This document shows, piece after piece, positions 45,601 through 53,743 of a DNA stretch of 64,000 nt. Each line of letters begins with the position of its first letter. Positions within the stretch are counted from its first letter, which is position 1. The DNA comes from Symbiodinium natans. Taxonomy: Eukaryota; Sar; Dinophyceae; Suessiales; Symbiodiniaceae. A program made the translations under genes and the position numbers. The notes beneath the pieces are model-generated. The model was not told the origin of the DNA and did not search any database. It worked only from the letters and a program-made list of their open reading frames with translations. The stretch covers positions 25,001 through 89,000 of the forward strand of contig CAJNDS010000513.1 of the NCBI GenBank assembly GCA_905221605.1. The letters run 5' to 3'.

Positions 45601-48600
45601 AGTTTGTCCTTAAAGACTTTAAGTTTCTGCAAAATCCTAATGGCATCTGCTCCCTTGGCGTGACACAGCACGACCGATTTGGTTGCGCTGAGAGTCATAC
45701 CGTGGTCGTTAAAGGTTTGCACGACTTTTTGGATGCCGCAAATGGCACCCTGAAGGTCTTCGGCGCTTTTTAACGTCCATGCAGCTAAGGCGTCGTCGGC
45801 GTAAAAAGTGAACAGCTGCGTTACCCAGTCCCAGCCCAGGCGCTCCGCTAGTGTGTCAATGATAGCAATTGTGTGTGCCACAAACAAATACGGCGCGACC
45901 GTACAGCCTTGTTTGATGCCTCGTGTGGTCGTGACGTGGTCCTCATGAACGCCAACTGAGCAGTGATACCTTGCCTCAAAATGGAACTGCATAAGGAGTT
46001 GCACCAGCGTGTCGGAGACCCCTAGGCGTCTCAGGCTAGTGGCAAGGGCAGTGCGAGGTACATTGTCGAATGCCCCCTCAAGGTCAAGGGAGAAGCATAT
46101 GCCTCCTGCGCATTTAACCTGGGTGGCTCCGGCGTGAAGGTCATATATGCTTTGTTTGCTGAGGGTCGCATACGCACGTGCCTCTCTCAGGTGGTTATGC
46201 ACTCTCAGTAAGGCGTCTAGAACCCCTCTGCCGGCAGTATATGCAAATTGCGGTCGAGTGACCAGCGCTTCCTCAAGAAGTGGTCGGATGTGTTCTCTCA
46301 GCAGAGCACATACCGATTTCGAGAGAGGGTGGGAGAGTCCTATGGGACGAAGCCCGGACGGGCGGCTGGGGTCTTTCTGTGGTTTAGGCAACCATACGAG
46401 GTATGTGTCTTTCCACACGTGTGGGATGACGCAGAGGGAATCCTCCCCCCAGGATCGCATCAGGATGGGTTCCAGCGTTTTGGCTACCTGGTCACGGCAC
46501 AATCTCCAAACTGCTGCCGGGGCCGACATCTTCGGCACCCCTTTGCGAAATGGTAGTTTTCCTAGAGCCCAAACGAGGTCTTTGGCCTGAACAAGAATGG
46601 GTTCAGTGACTCGGTGATTGGGCAAATAGTCTTCTCCCTGACAAAACTTGTTTCTGCTGTGCTTAATGAGCTCAGCCAGTTGTTCCTTGGGAGTGAGGAT
46701 TTCTCCCTTTTCGCTGCGGATGTGTGTGCGCGCGAAGGGTTTCCAGGGAGCTAATTTTCTAGCGCTCATCCACACTTTCCTTTGATCGCCCTTAGTGGCA
46801 GCAACTTGTAGGTCCTCGGCGACAGCCTGCAGCTTTTCACGTTTAATTTTCTTGGCAGTTTGTTTCATCGCTTTAGAGGCCACGCGAAACTCAGTGTACT
46901 TTTTCCATTTCCGGAGAGTTTCGATTAAGCTGTTCGCTTTGGTGGATTTCCATTCCTTGTACTTAGCCCACATCTCTTTCGCGGTGTGTTTAAACTGCGG
47001 ATTCTGCGAAACGCGGTTGTCAACTTCAGGTTCGGGAGGGTAGACGGTTTGCATGTGTTCTTTCATGATCTCATCCACCTGCCGCGTAAAGCTGTGAAGA
47101 TGCAAGTCAGGGTCCAGCTTCTGAATATCCGCGTCGATGAGGTGCTTTAACTTCTTAGCCCGATCATCTGCCTGCGCAATGGAGTCTTGGATGCATTGCC
47201 TAGACGCCATCGAAGGTTTGACTGGGTTCGGGAGACGACATGGCGCGACTCTACGGATGTGAGCCTGCACTGGGATGTGGTGATTGGTCTTCCACTTTCC
47301 GAGGGCGACTTGATGCATGGGTCTGCTGTGTCTAGCAGTGCGAGTCGCGTGCTGAACCCTACACGCAACGAAATCCAATTGTGTTTTGGTGCCTTGGTGC
47401 ACGCACGTATGTGCCGGAGTGCAGTTCCACGTATTGAGGAGAGTGAGGCCGAAGTCCTGGAGTATTCCGAGAAAGTCATCTTCGTCAGGCGATCCCTCTA
47501 CTTTGGCTACAACGGCACTACCAATCAATCCCCTCGAGGTTTTGATGGAGCAGTTGAAGTCTCCCGCAATAATCAAGTCGTTCCGTTGTGGACTCTTCAT
47601 GATGCTAGACCGCATCGCATCCCAGATTGAGGCCCGAGCTTTCAGGTTCTCGGCTTTGTCAATGTTTGTCCTCCACACATGCTGGTAGACATTCAGAAGA
47701 TCGGAGCCGTTCTGCTGGTGATGCAGTCGAACCGAGAGTACTCTGCCTTGCCTAAGAACCCTGTAGCTAACATTATCTTGCTTACAGACATTCTGATGGA
47801 TCAGAGTGGCAACTCCTGAGCATTTGTCTTTGCCTGTAGCCCCTGAGGAGACGACGAACCAGGGGCCGGACGAGAAAGTGCGGCACCCCTCCTGTTTCCA
47901 GTGTGTTTCCTGCACGAACACAATGTCAAAGTCATCTGGTTTCTCACTTAACCATGACATGAGTTCTTGCCAGGCCGCCTGCGACCCCCCGCTCATGTTC
48001 CAGGTGAGACATCTAAGGTGAGATGCTTTGTCAGATTTGGGATGCTTTGTGGGTTTAGCCGGCCGGTCATTCGGCCCCAGCTGGTGTATGCCCCCTGTGG
48101 TTTTTGTCAGTGTTTCCCTAGTGTACCATGTGCCCTTATAGTGAGTGCCGCCTGTGGCATAGGCTCGTGCGCGAGCTCGTCGCAGCGATCTCTTGGCGAT
48201 CCACCCGATGCTGTTGTGGTGATTACGTATTGCCTGGCCAGTGTCTTCGCCCATTCTATTGGACTGTTGGGGCCGATGTTGTGTGGCTCCCACCACGGTA
48301 CTGGAACCCGTGGTAACCCTCACGTCTGCTCGACCCCCATTTGCTGTCACGAAGCTTCCACAAAGGATAAGAATCCACATCCAGAAGAGACTTCGAAAGC
48401 TTGGGGCCCAGCCGCTGGACTTGGGACCAGCGCGGCTCGGTGATGTGCGTCTGGCGGGCTCACCCATCTGTGTTGTAGATAGGTTAGTAGTGCACGTGGC
48501 ATGTGTGCTGAGGATGTAGGGTCTCCTTCTGTAGCAACCTCTGATTCTCCTGGTGCAGAGCCATTTAGTTAGTCTATCTCTTTGCAACGATAGAAGCCTG

Positions 48601-51600
48601 CCTGCATAACCTTTCCCACCGACCAAAAACACTCCCAGCAGAAGAATGTGTCCCCATCTTAACCTAGCGTACTGACTCTCGGGACCTGGGACATCTCGTC
48701 GATCATATTCCTGCAGCAGAGGCGAGGGGTTGGTGCGTATGCATTGGGTAGAGGAGACGGTGCAACGGATGCGATGATGCAACACAACCCCCGTGTATGC
48801 TCTCTGAGCTGCAGTGCGGTCTTGGTCACGGTCACTGGGGGCCGAAGATCGGCTTCCCCTGGAGGACCGGAAAGAGTGAGACCGAACAATGGCCTGCATG
48901 ACGATGTCAGCAGCCGGTGGCCCCTCTGAGCCAAAAACTTCTTCTCCCGATGCCAGGATCCTGACGGCCTTTATACAATGCGGGGCCAGCTTGCCATCGG
49001 CACCCCGGGTTAAGTAGTAGCCGTTCATTGAACGGAACCAAACGGCCCCCGATTCTTTCGGGGAGAGTATGATTGCGATGTCACAATGCGCGGGGTAATT
49101 CCGATATTCACTTCTGTCTACTGAAACGCAATGAATGTGTGTCCGGGACTGGGAGAGGCCTCCCGTGATGATGCCCTTCGCCAAGATCGAGCCGTAGAAG
49201 TCCCAGTTGGTTGCATGGAGGACGTACTCCGGCAACTCGGCATCCCCAAGGGGCCGCATGACCGCTTCATCACGTAGTCCTTTCTTGGAGTGACCTTGAA
49301 CCGCCCTGATGTAGAGATCGGCACCGCGCCATTCGAGCGCGAAGCGTTGCTTGTCGTTCCAGTAGACCACCGAGCGGATGTAGTTGAGGGTAGCCCCCTT
49401 CTCCTTCATGATGGAGGTGCGTAAAAGGTCTGACACCTTGGTCCACCCTGCCTCGTCGAACGTCAAGCCGAAGTCTTCAGAGTCGTGCCTCAGAACAACT
49501 GACAGTCTTTTGGAGAGAGACTGATCCAGTTTCCAGTAGAGCTTCGTCGGCTCCCCAAGGGGGGCCGAATCGCGTGCTGGCGTGGGCAGAGAGGTGCCAT
49601 CACTGCTGGCGTAGGTCGTCTCCGTGTAGATGTCGTATCTCTCGACCCTGCGCGGGGAGTGGGGGATGCTGTCAGATTGATTTGGTGGCGTTTGCCCCGT
49701 AGGGTAGTCAACCTCCATCTCCACATAGGCATCAGATGAAGCCAGCTCGGCAGTCCGGGTTGCAGGAGCCGTGTTTCCCATGTGCTTGGAGGTCCTGTCC
49801 GGCATGTCATCATCTCTGCTGTCCTGGCTGGTTTGGTCCTGAATTGCCACTCGGACAATTTGCTCATCATCCTTCAGTTGCTCGGTGGGGAAGTAGTAGT
49901 CGAATTTGATTGCCAGGTCTTGATGACTATCGAACCAATGGATTTGTTCATGCAGCGACATGGGGACTCCCTCAAACAGTGCGATTACGCTGTGCAGCAT
50001 GCCGGCGAACTGGGTGAGGATGGGCTCGAAGTCCGCATCTTTTGACAGGCTCCATAGCCAGCATTCCACTGCCGTGCCGAAGGTGGAGTGGTTCGCGTAA
50101 TTGAGCTTGTCTCTGGAAATCAGGCACATGACAAACGCAAGGTTCCAATTGCCTGCGGCCGGGATGATCTTCAGGGACTCCGAGTGGTGGAAGTCGTCAT
50201 GATGCTTGACGAAGTGCCCCATTTCGAAGAAAGTTTTGAACATGAGGGCGACCTTCTTCTTGCGCAGGACATTGATGTCATCTTCGATTATGGCCAGCAG
50301 GTTCCATTTCTCACGCACGGCTCTCAAGGATTGTGGGGGTACACTGTCTCGGGCAGGGGGGACGAACTGCTTGAGGCCCTCGGAGACATGCTGGGCAGGG
50401 GCCGGAGGTACGGCTCCCTCCGTGGTAGGCCTCCTTTGCTCGCTCGAGCTGCTAGCCTGCTGTCTCTTCTTTGGCGATGCCGGTGGGTCCGGCGGTTTCT
50501 GCCGGAACCACCATTCTCCCTGCCACCAGATCTTGAGGTAGCCCTCGTCGTCTTCCGTCGCATGTACTTCGTGCCGGTCACTGGTGTCAAACTGGTAGTC
50601 CTCGTCGTCTTCGTCCTCCTCGTCGTAGTACCAGTCCTGATGTTGATCCCGGGGCCGAGCGTCGGCTCCCCGCGCATTCTGCCAGTGTGGCTGTCGGCTC
50701 TCGCGATCGGCCGCTTGTCGCCAGGGCTGCTGATTCATCTCCTGAGCACGGGGGGCCGCAGTGTCGGCTCTCTCCCTTTGATTGCCAGGGGCATTGCGGC
50801 GAGCACTGCGGGCAGCCAGTTCATTGCGGGTGCGCCTCCTAGTGCCGTCGGGCCTGACCCGAGCTCGGGGATATCGATGCCACTTTTGATCTGACATGCT
50901 ATCGGCAAAGACACCACACATGTATATGCTGATGCAATCAGGCGTGGCGTGCATCATGTTCCTGCAGCCCGGCAACCACTCTACAACACGGATCTCCATT
51001 CTCGCACTTAGAAACCCCGAGGTCCTCCCACAGGTGCCTTGTGTAGGGCCGAATACGGCACCCGCAGCTCTTCGGTTTGAAGTGACCTGGGCAGATAGTC
51101 CGGGTTTGGGGCAGGCATGACATCTGCGAGTGTCAGGCAATGGGAGTACAGTCGGGTGCAGGGCCATGCATCCTGCTACACCGAGTTTCCCACTTCGGGT
51201 ACACTGCACCTGGGATGCGAGCATGTTAAGGATTTGACTGGGTATCAGGGCTGGCGTTCCGTGCCGAACATAGCTAACTGCGACAGGGCACATATTCCAC
51301 ATACGTCTACGGTGAGGCCCTCGAAGAGTTAAGGAAGGCCTTCGGTAGATGCCTCTAACAAGCATCAGTTTCGGCCTGCAAGGTCTCACACTTAGAAGTT
51401 CTGCAGCCTTCTTTCGCCTCTTCCTAGGAGGTAGGCTGCGAATGTCTCCGAGAAGTCTGGTGATAAGGCCCGCACATGAACCTGTGGAGATTGCGTACGC
51501 CACAGCATTACTCGATATGCCCACCTTGCGACCCTTAGGTTGTGGTGGCGGCTCTGAGTCTGTCGAGAGTGAGTCATCGGTGCCCGGTCCTTGCGCAGGG

Positions 51601-51977
51601 CTGGAGGATTGACCTGGGCCATCGGCTTCCCCAGGGCTGGGGCCGATTGTGGGACTGTCGGTCCTGTCCCCTGGGAGCATGTTTGTCTCATGTGCGGAGC
51701 TCTCTGATTCGCTCCAGTCCAGGAGCCCTTGCGCGCTCCTCGGCACTCCATGGATTCTGTCACTTGAAGAGGAACTAGCGAGCGGTGGTGATGAGAGCTG
51801 CAATGAGGGGGGCAAAGATGGAAGCTTTGGTTGTTTTGGGGGCGGGGTTGGAGCTTGAGGTCCTCTCTTATTTCGTGCGCTGGCTTTGAAGCTGGCTCCC
51901 CGAGGGGCCGTTGACTGCACGTAGTGGGATCTGGCCGACCAGTGCGCCTCATGGCACTGTCGTAGGCGGGGATGCAT
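42696..51977 (-). CDS. LINE polyprotein: KptA-like, APE endonuclease, RT, zinc fingers, USP
   Basis: A 3093-codon uninterrupted frame, counted from its first ATG; the true start is uncertain and another ATG at residue 361 (MSDQKW) is possible. About 1-480 is Pro/Ser-rich, basic, then acidic (DEEDEDDEDY). About 545-710 is an unrecognised helical region. About 815-1025 is a Tpt1/KptA-type RNA 2'-phosphotransferase: LSKRLSVVLRH with Arg830-His831, YIRAVQGHS with Arg891, and SRTHIH with Arg945. About 1195-1215 is hydrophobic. About 1322-1570 is an APE-type endonuclease: TWN (Asn1327), QETHW (Glu1357), GDFN (Asp1473, Asn1475), LDF (Asp1535), NHHIP. About 1790-2110 is the reverse transcriptase: SLDLEGAFDN (Asp1965), RGIKQGC, FYADD (Asp2061, Asp2062), YLGTVIS. 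Three C2H2 fingers start at Cys2319, 2363 and 2453, then CPWC...HYFQC. About 2840-3080 is a USP: GNTCYINS (Cys2843), QHDVSEF, GHY (His3040), DD (3057-3058). Confidence 0.9.
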   Translation of the reverse strand: MHPRLRQCHEAHWSARSHYVQSTAPRGASFKASARNKRGPQAPTPPPKQPKLPSLPPSLQLSSPPLASSSSSDRIHGVPRSAQGLLDWSESESSAHETNMLPGDRTDSPTIGPSPGEADGPGQSSSPAQGPGTDDSLSTDSEPPPQPKGRKVGISSNAVAYAISTGSCAGLITRLLGDIRSLPPRKRRKKAAELLSVRPCRPKLMLVRGIYRRPSLTLRGPHRRRMWNMCPVAVSYVRHGTPALIPSQILNMLASQVQCTRSGKLGVAGCMALHPTVLPLPDTRRCHACPKPGLSAQVTSNRRAAGAVFGPTQGTCGRTSGFLSARMEIRVVEWLPGCRNMMHATPDCISIYMCGVFADSMSDQKWHRYPRARVRPDGTRRRTRNELAARSARRNAPGNQRERADTAAPRAQEMNQQPWRQAADRESRQPHWQNARGADARPRDQHQDWYYDEEDEDDEDYQFDTSDRHEVHATEDDEGYLKIWWQGEWWFRQKPPDPPASPKKRQQASSSSEQRRPTTEGAVPPAPAQHVSEGLKQFVPPARDSVPPQSLRAVREKWNLLAIIEDDINVLRKKKVALMFKTFFEMGHFVKHHDDFHHSESLKIIPAAGNWNLAFVMCLISRDKLNYANHSTFGTAVECWLWSLSKDADFEPILTQFAGMLHSVIALFEGVPMSLHEQIHWFDSHQDLAIKFDYYFPTEQLKDDEQIVRVAIQDQTSQDSRDDDMPDRTSKHMGNTAPATRTAELASSDAYVEMEVDYPTGQTPPNQSDSIPHSPRRVERYDIYTETTYASSDGTSLPTPARDSAPLGEPTKLYWKLDQSLSKRLSVVLRHDSEDFGLTFDEAGWTKVSDLLRTSIMKEKGATLNYIRSVVYWNDKQRFALEWRGADLYIRAVQGHSKKGLRDEAVMRPLGDAELPEYVLHATNWDFYGSILAKGIITGGLSQSRTHIHCVSVDRSEYRNYPAHCDIAIILSPKESGAVWFRSMNGYYLTRGADGKLAPHCIKAVRILASGEEVFGSEGPPAADIVMQAIVRSHSFRSSRGSRSSAPSDRDQDRTAAQRAYTGVVLHHRIRCTVSSTQCIRTNPSPLLQEYDRRDVPGPESQYARLRWGHILLLGVFLVGGKGYAGRLLSLQRDRLTKWLCTRRIRGCYRRRPYILSTHATCTTNLSTTQMGEPARRTSPSRAGPKSSGWAPSFRSLFWMWILILCGSFVTANGGRADVRVTTGSSTVVGATQHRPQQSNRMGEDTGQAIRNHHNSIGWIAKRSLRRARARAYATGGTHYKGTWYTRETLTKTTGGIHQLGPNDRPAKPTKHPKSDKASHLRCLTWNMSGGSQAAWQELMSWLSEKPDDFDIVFVQETHWKQEGCRTFSSGPWFVVSSGATGKDKCSGVATLIHQNVCKQDNVSYRVLRQGRVLSVRLHHQQNGSDLLNVYQHVWRTNIDKAENLKARASIWDAMRSSIMKSPQRNDLIIAGDFNCSIKTSRGLIGSAVVAKVEGSPDEDDFLGILQDFGLTLLNTWNCTPAHTCVHQGTKTQLDFVACRVQHATRTARHSRPMHQVALGKWKTNHHIPVQAHIRRVAPCRLPNPVKPSMASRQCIQDSIAQADDRAKKLKHLIDADIQKLDPDLHLHSFTRQVDEIMKEHMQTVYPPEPEVDNRVSQNPQFKHTAKEMWAKYKEWKSTKANSLIETLRKWKKYTEFRVASKAMKQTAKKIKREKLQAVAEDLQVAATKGDQRKVWMSARKLAPWKPFARTHIRSEKGEILTPKEQLAELIKHSRNKFCQGEDYLPNHRVTEPILVQAKDLVWALGKLPFRKGVPKMSAPAAVWRLCRDQVAKTLEPILMRSWGEDSLCVIPHVWKDTYLVWLPKPQKDPSRPSGLRPIGLSHPLSKSVCALLREHIRPLLEEALVTRPQFAYTAGRGVLDALLRVHNHLREARAYATLSKQSIYDLHAGATQVKCAGGICFSLDLEGAFDNVPRTALATSLRRLGVSDTLVQLLMQFHFEARYHCSVGVHEDHVTTTRGIKQGCTVAPYLFVAHTIAIIDTLAERLGWDWVTQLFTFYADDALAAWTLKSAEDLQGAICGIQKVVQTFNDHGMTLSATKSVVLCHAKGADAIRILQKLKVFKDKLPHLAFMQHGEQILIPLRKTHQYLGTVISYRDAQEKTVQLRMRKARGQYSQLRKAINSRRVTHNRPRYQIWRAGVWSSAAHGLLAVGVRPTGRKHLRAMAARQMRAIAKKPAHLTLVTNEQIQKHLNAEDPLQALAHQGQRMHDALETVAAECPSDIRALPQVRAQLALAINSLHSMNAGEQLPEDKESDPYTCPHCSQQFRTITSLRQHKAWKHPEDKPELLNFDPANHALNGLPQCAFCKFKYGAWIGLKAHIEKGYCPVLYPECSTQGAAVGPEADTSTNPKAPEDATANEPPPIAQKPVLDVARQQGWKSLLDADVVSSLKQHCCVCKRWIADPTALKRHIVRAHKDVWAVTANGKLEERCAQVKPRLLRNGTCPWCDRSSPSRHYFQCNVIFQCALIGLHCEHDDGSGERLRQPTTRASDEHERDLEAAERNGPGDRERTEQATQSGPARIAGRPATNCRREPELGGDAPGKSVVATGGRPEPSTPGHILHFPPPATRPRNHIAAAFQSGAGMATKTEERRERPPDENRCAGPPAERGRGKSPTDGGRSHGRGECDEASVARPTEALRVSGVELGHQTGGAVGDSQEPEGGRSDGAHQPGRRAVSSGSGHQVLRPKASQARAPGRRQSSVPHRSSHARSESKHPASETATVGQLRGVECGGSATAAAKPATPRTGNGTAKGPGKHLSAAGSARPPAGVPSVSRLKLKNSGNTCYINSVITATLWQAQLRPGSRIPDAWQKALAKTHWDAAMFLRMYMLGWAQPNRQHDVSEFIQFIIPKLAWTDSLVHWEARVAVEEGCTTEIREPAAPLLLLAAPGGIQDGELDTLILSWHLQAQPHALCTAPTHIFLVLPRYTTTNGVTRKTRVPLTFNNRCVHLPIFRNESSIACDWLAYDLISIIVHLGESVLTGHYRTVGLIPGRTDAWYMDDGVASERLETLSPEIQSNCYVLGCIRRPPAGEGGSA
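43529..44380 (-). pseudogene. Overlapping +1 frame within the retrotransposon, one amber stop
   Basis: In the phase one base after the main frame, an ATG at 44380 opens MTTEVVSVFGNLL and 48 codons to a TAG at 44236-44234. The phase then stays open to 43529, 284 codons in all. Composition is that of a real helical protein (Leu, Glu, Gln and Lys balanced, e.g. LKVEEATELINQVAEL). In the same stretch the main frame is Arg/Gly/Pro/Ser-rich, as out-of-phase reading usually is. Either this was a separate overlapping protein now broken by the TAG, or the stop is read through, or the polyprotein once entered this phase by frameshift. No domain was recognised. Confidence 0.45.
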
Positions 51978-52024
51978 CTGCGGCAAAGGATGACTGTGAA
52001 AATCAAGTGCAGAGCGAGATTCAT
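51392..52024 (-). CDS. Small leading frame overlapping the polyprotein start
   Basis: A 210-codon frame starting at a true ATG that overlaps the stop of the upstream frame as ATGA. It begins MNLALHLIFTVILCRRC, which resembles a signal or membrane segment. After about residue 35 the composition looks like out-of-phase reading of the Pro/Ser-rich N-terminus of the main frame, so only the beginning may be meaningful. It may feed into the main frame by a frameshift, or may be spurious. Confidence 0.3.
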   Translation of the reverse strand: MNLALHLIFTVILCRRCIPAYDSAMRRTGRPDPTTCSQRPLGEPASKPAHEIREDLKLQPRPQNNQSFHLCPPHCSSHHHRSLVPLQVTESMECRGARKGSWTGANQRAPHMRQTCSQGTGPTVPQSAPALGKPMAQVNPPALRKDRAPMTHSRQTQSRHHNLRVARWAYRVMLWRTQSPQVHVRALSPDFSETFAAYLLGRGERRLQNF

Positions 52025-52402
52025 GGTTTGTCTGAGATCAGGCTGATAAGAGTCTTTGCAAGTTGTTGCTCAAGTGCTACACACAACAACGGGAACCTGA
52101 CAGAAATGATGGCCACCAGCTGAAGTCCCTGTTCTCTCGGTAGAACCTCAAGGATCGCTGGCACAAGTTCGTCTGCAGTATCCTGATTCCACAGCTGCCC
52201 CGCGAGGTCCAAGGCACTGTCAATGTCAATAGTGTCTTGACTTTTCAGCAAGCAGTCTGCAACCAGTTCCAGAGCCACAACGCGAATCTGAGTAACAGGC
52301 AGAATGGCTTCTAATGGTGAGAAGAGTACAGAAATCACCGAAGGGGCACTACGGTCTACTAGTGGGGGTCCGCTATACGAAACGCTGAGAGCCGAGACGC
52401 TT
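52021..52402 (-). pseudogene. 5'-truncated upstream frame of the retrotransposon
   Basis: This frame is open from the 5' junction of the element for about 126 codons and ends at a TGA within ATGA. It has no internal ATG. The composition is natural and helical (VALELVADCLLKSQ, LVPAILEVLPREQ), vaguely like HEAT-type helical pairs, but no family can be named. An open frame that runs into the junction without a start is expected when reverse transcription stops before the RNA 5' end. Confidence 0.5.
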
Positions 52403-52415
52403 ATGATGGGTTTCA
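52403..52415. repeat. Target-site duplication, right copy
   Basis: ATGATGGGTTTCA, identical to 42002-42014. The array unit interrupted at the left copy continues here with AAAAGATTCATATGC. Confidence 0.9.
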
Positions 52416-53640
52416 AAAAGATTCATATGCTTTGAAACAAGCTTGCACGGCTTAAAAAAGCGGGGGGGTTGGGGGGGGCGCAGCCCCCCCCATTTGCAAA
52501 CTCAATGCTTGCATGTAGGTTTCAAGATTCATATGCTTTGAAGCAAGCTTGCACGGCTAAAAAAAGCGGGGGGGTTGGGGGGGGGCGCAGCCCCCCCATT
52601 TGCAAACTCAATGCTTGCATGATGGGTTTCAAGATATGCTTTGAATGCTTTGAAGCAAGCTTGCACGGCTTAAAAAAAGCGGGGGGTTGGGGGGGGGCGC
52701 AGCCCCCCCCATTTGCAAACTCAATGCTTGCATGTGGGTTTCAAGATTCATATGCTTTGAAGCAAGCTTGCACGGCTTTAAAAAGCGGGGGGTTGGGGGG
52801 GGCGCAGCCCCCCCCATTTGCAAACTCAATGCTTGCATGTAGGTTTCAAGATTCATATGCTTTGAAGCAAGCTTGCACGGCTTAAAAAAGCGGGGGGGTT
52901 GGGGGGGCGCAGCCCCCCCCCCATTTGCAAACTCAATGCTTGCATGATGGGTTCAAAAAGACTCATATGCTTTGAAACAAGCTTGCACGGCTTAAAAAAG
53001 CGGGGGGGTTGGGGGGGGCGCAGCCCCCCCCATTTGCAAACTCATGCTTGCATGTAGGGTTCAAGATTCATCGCTTTGAAGCAAGCTTGCACGGCTTAAA
53101 AAAAAGCGGGGGGGTTGGGGGGGGCGCAGCCCCCCCCATTTGCAAACTCAATGCTTGCATGTAGGTTTCAAGATTCATATGCTTTGAAGCAAGCTTGCAC
53201 GGCTTAAAGAAGCGGGGGGGTTGGGAGGGCGCAGCCCCCCCCATTTGCAAACTCAATGCTTGCATGATGGGTTTCAAAAAGACTCATATGCTTAGAAACA
53301 AGCTTGCACGGCTTAAAAAGCGGGGGGTTTGGCGGGGCGCAGCCCCCCCCATTTGCAAACTCAATGCTTGCATGTAGGTTTCAAGATTCATAATTATACT
53401 TTGAAGCAAGCTTGCACGGCTAAAAAAAGCGCGGGGGTGGGGGGGGGGGGGGGGGGGCGCAGCACCCTAAACCCTAAACCCCAAACCCTAAACCCTAACC
53501 AATGCTCGCCTCATAAAAGCAGGGGGGGTTGGGGGGTGGGGGGACGCAGCTTTGCCCAGCCTAAAGACAAGCGGGGGAGTTGGGGGCGGCTGCGCCCCCC
53601 GCCCCCCCCCAATTGCAAACACCATGCTCGCATCATGGGT
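52416..53640. repeat. 110-bp array, right part (about ten units)
   Basis: Units of about 105-120 bp repeat TTCATATGCTTTGAAGCAAG, CTTGCACGGCTTAAAAAAG, a G-rich run, GCGCAGCC, a C-rich run and ATTTGCAAACTCAATGC. Two unit types alternate irregularly: one with GCATGTAGGTTTCAAG, one with GCATGATGGGTTTCAA. The last units (53440-53640) are diverged and include a short CCCTAAA insertion at 53464-53500. Each G-run and C-run pair can fold as a hairpin. Frames across it are repeat readings. Confidence 0.9.
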
Positions 53641-53689
53641 TTGGCACTCCGGCAGCGCAGCTAGCTACTCCAGGGTTTGCAATCTCTGT

Positions 53690-53707
53690 GTGTGTGTGTG
53701 TATATGA

Positions 53708-53743
<36 letters not shown>

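Larger units (their letters stand above)
42015..52402 (-). mobile_element. Non-LTR retrotransposon with RNA phosphotransferase and USP domains
   Basis: This is a 10,388-bp LINE-type element on the minus strand, flanked by a perfect 13-bp duplication (42002-42014 and 52403-52415) that splits one unit of a 110-bp tandem array. There are no long terminal repeats. The 3' end carries a short simple-sequence tail of about three CGAGTT hexamers in place of poly-A, as in some LINE clades. The main frame encodes an APE-type endonuclease and a reverse transcriptase, the usual pair for target-primed integration, with added Tpt1/KptA, C2H2 finger and USP domains. A leading frame is open into the 5' junction without a start codon, so this copy is probably 5'-truncated. 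The uninterrupted 9.3-kb frame suggests a young insertion. The clade is not determined. Confidence 0.9.

Noticed and set aside
50088-50894. A 268-codon plus-strand frame within the retrotransposon
   Set aside because: It is the antisense of the polyprotein frame. Its Val/Leu/Ser-rich composition reflects the complement of the acidic and basic N-terminal region.
52416-53480. A CRISPR array, because of regularly spaced repeats
   Set aside because: The units are contiguous tandem repeats with no unique spacers, and the setting is a eukaryotic genome.
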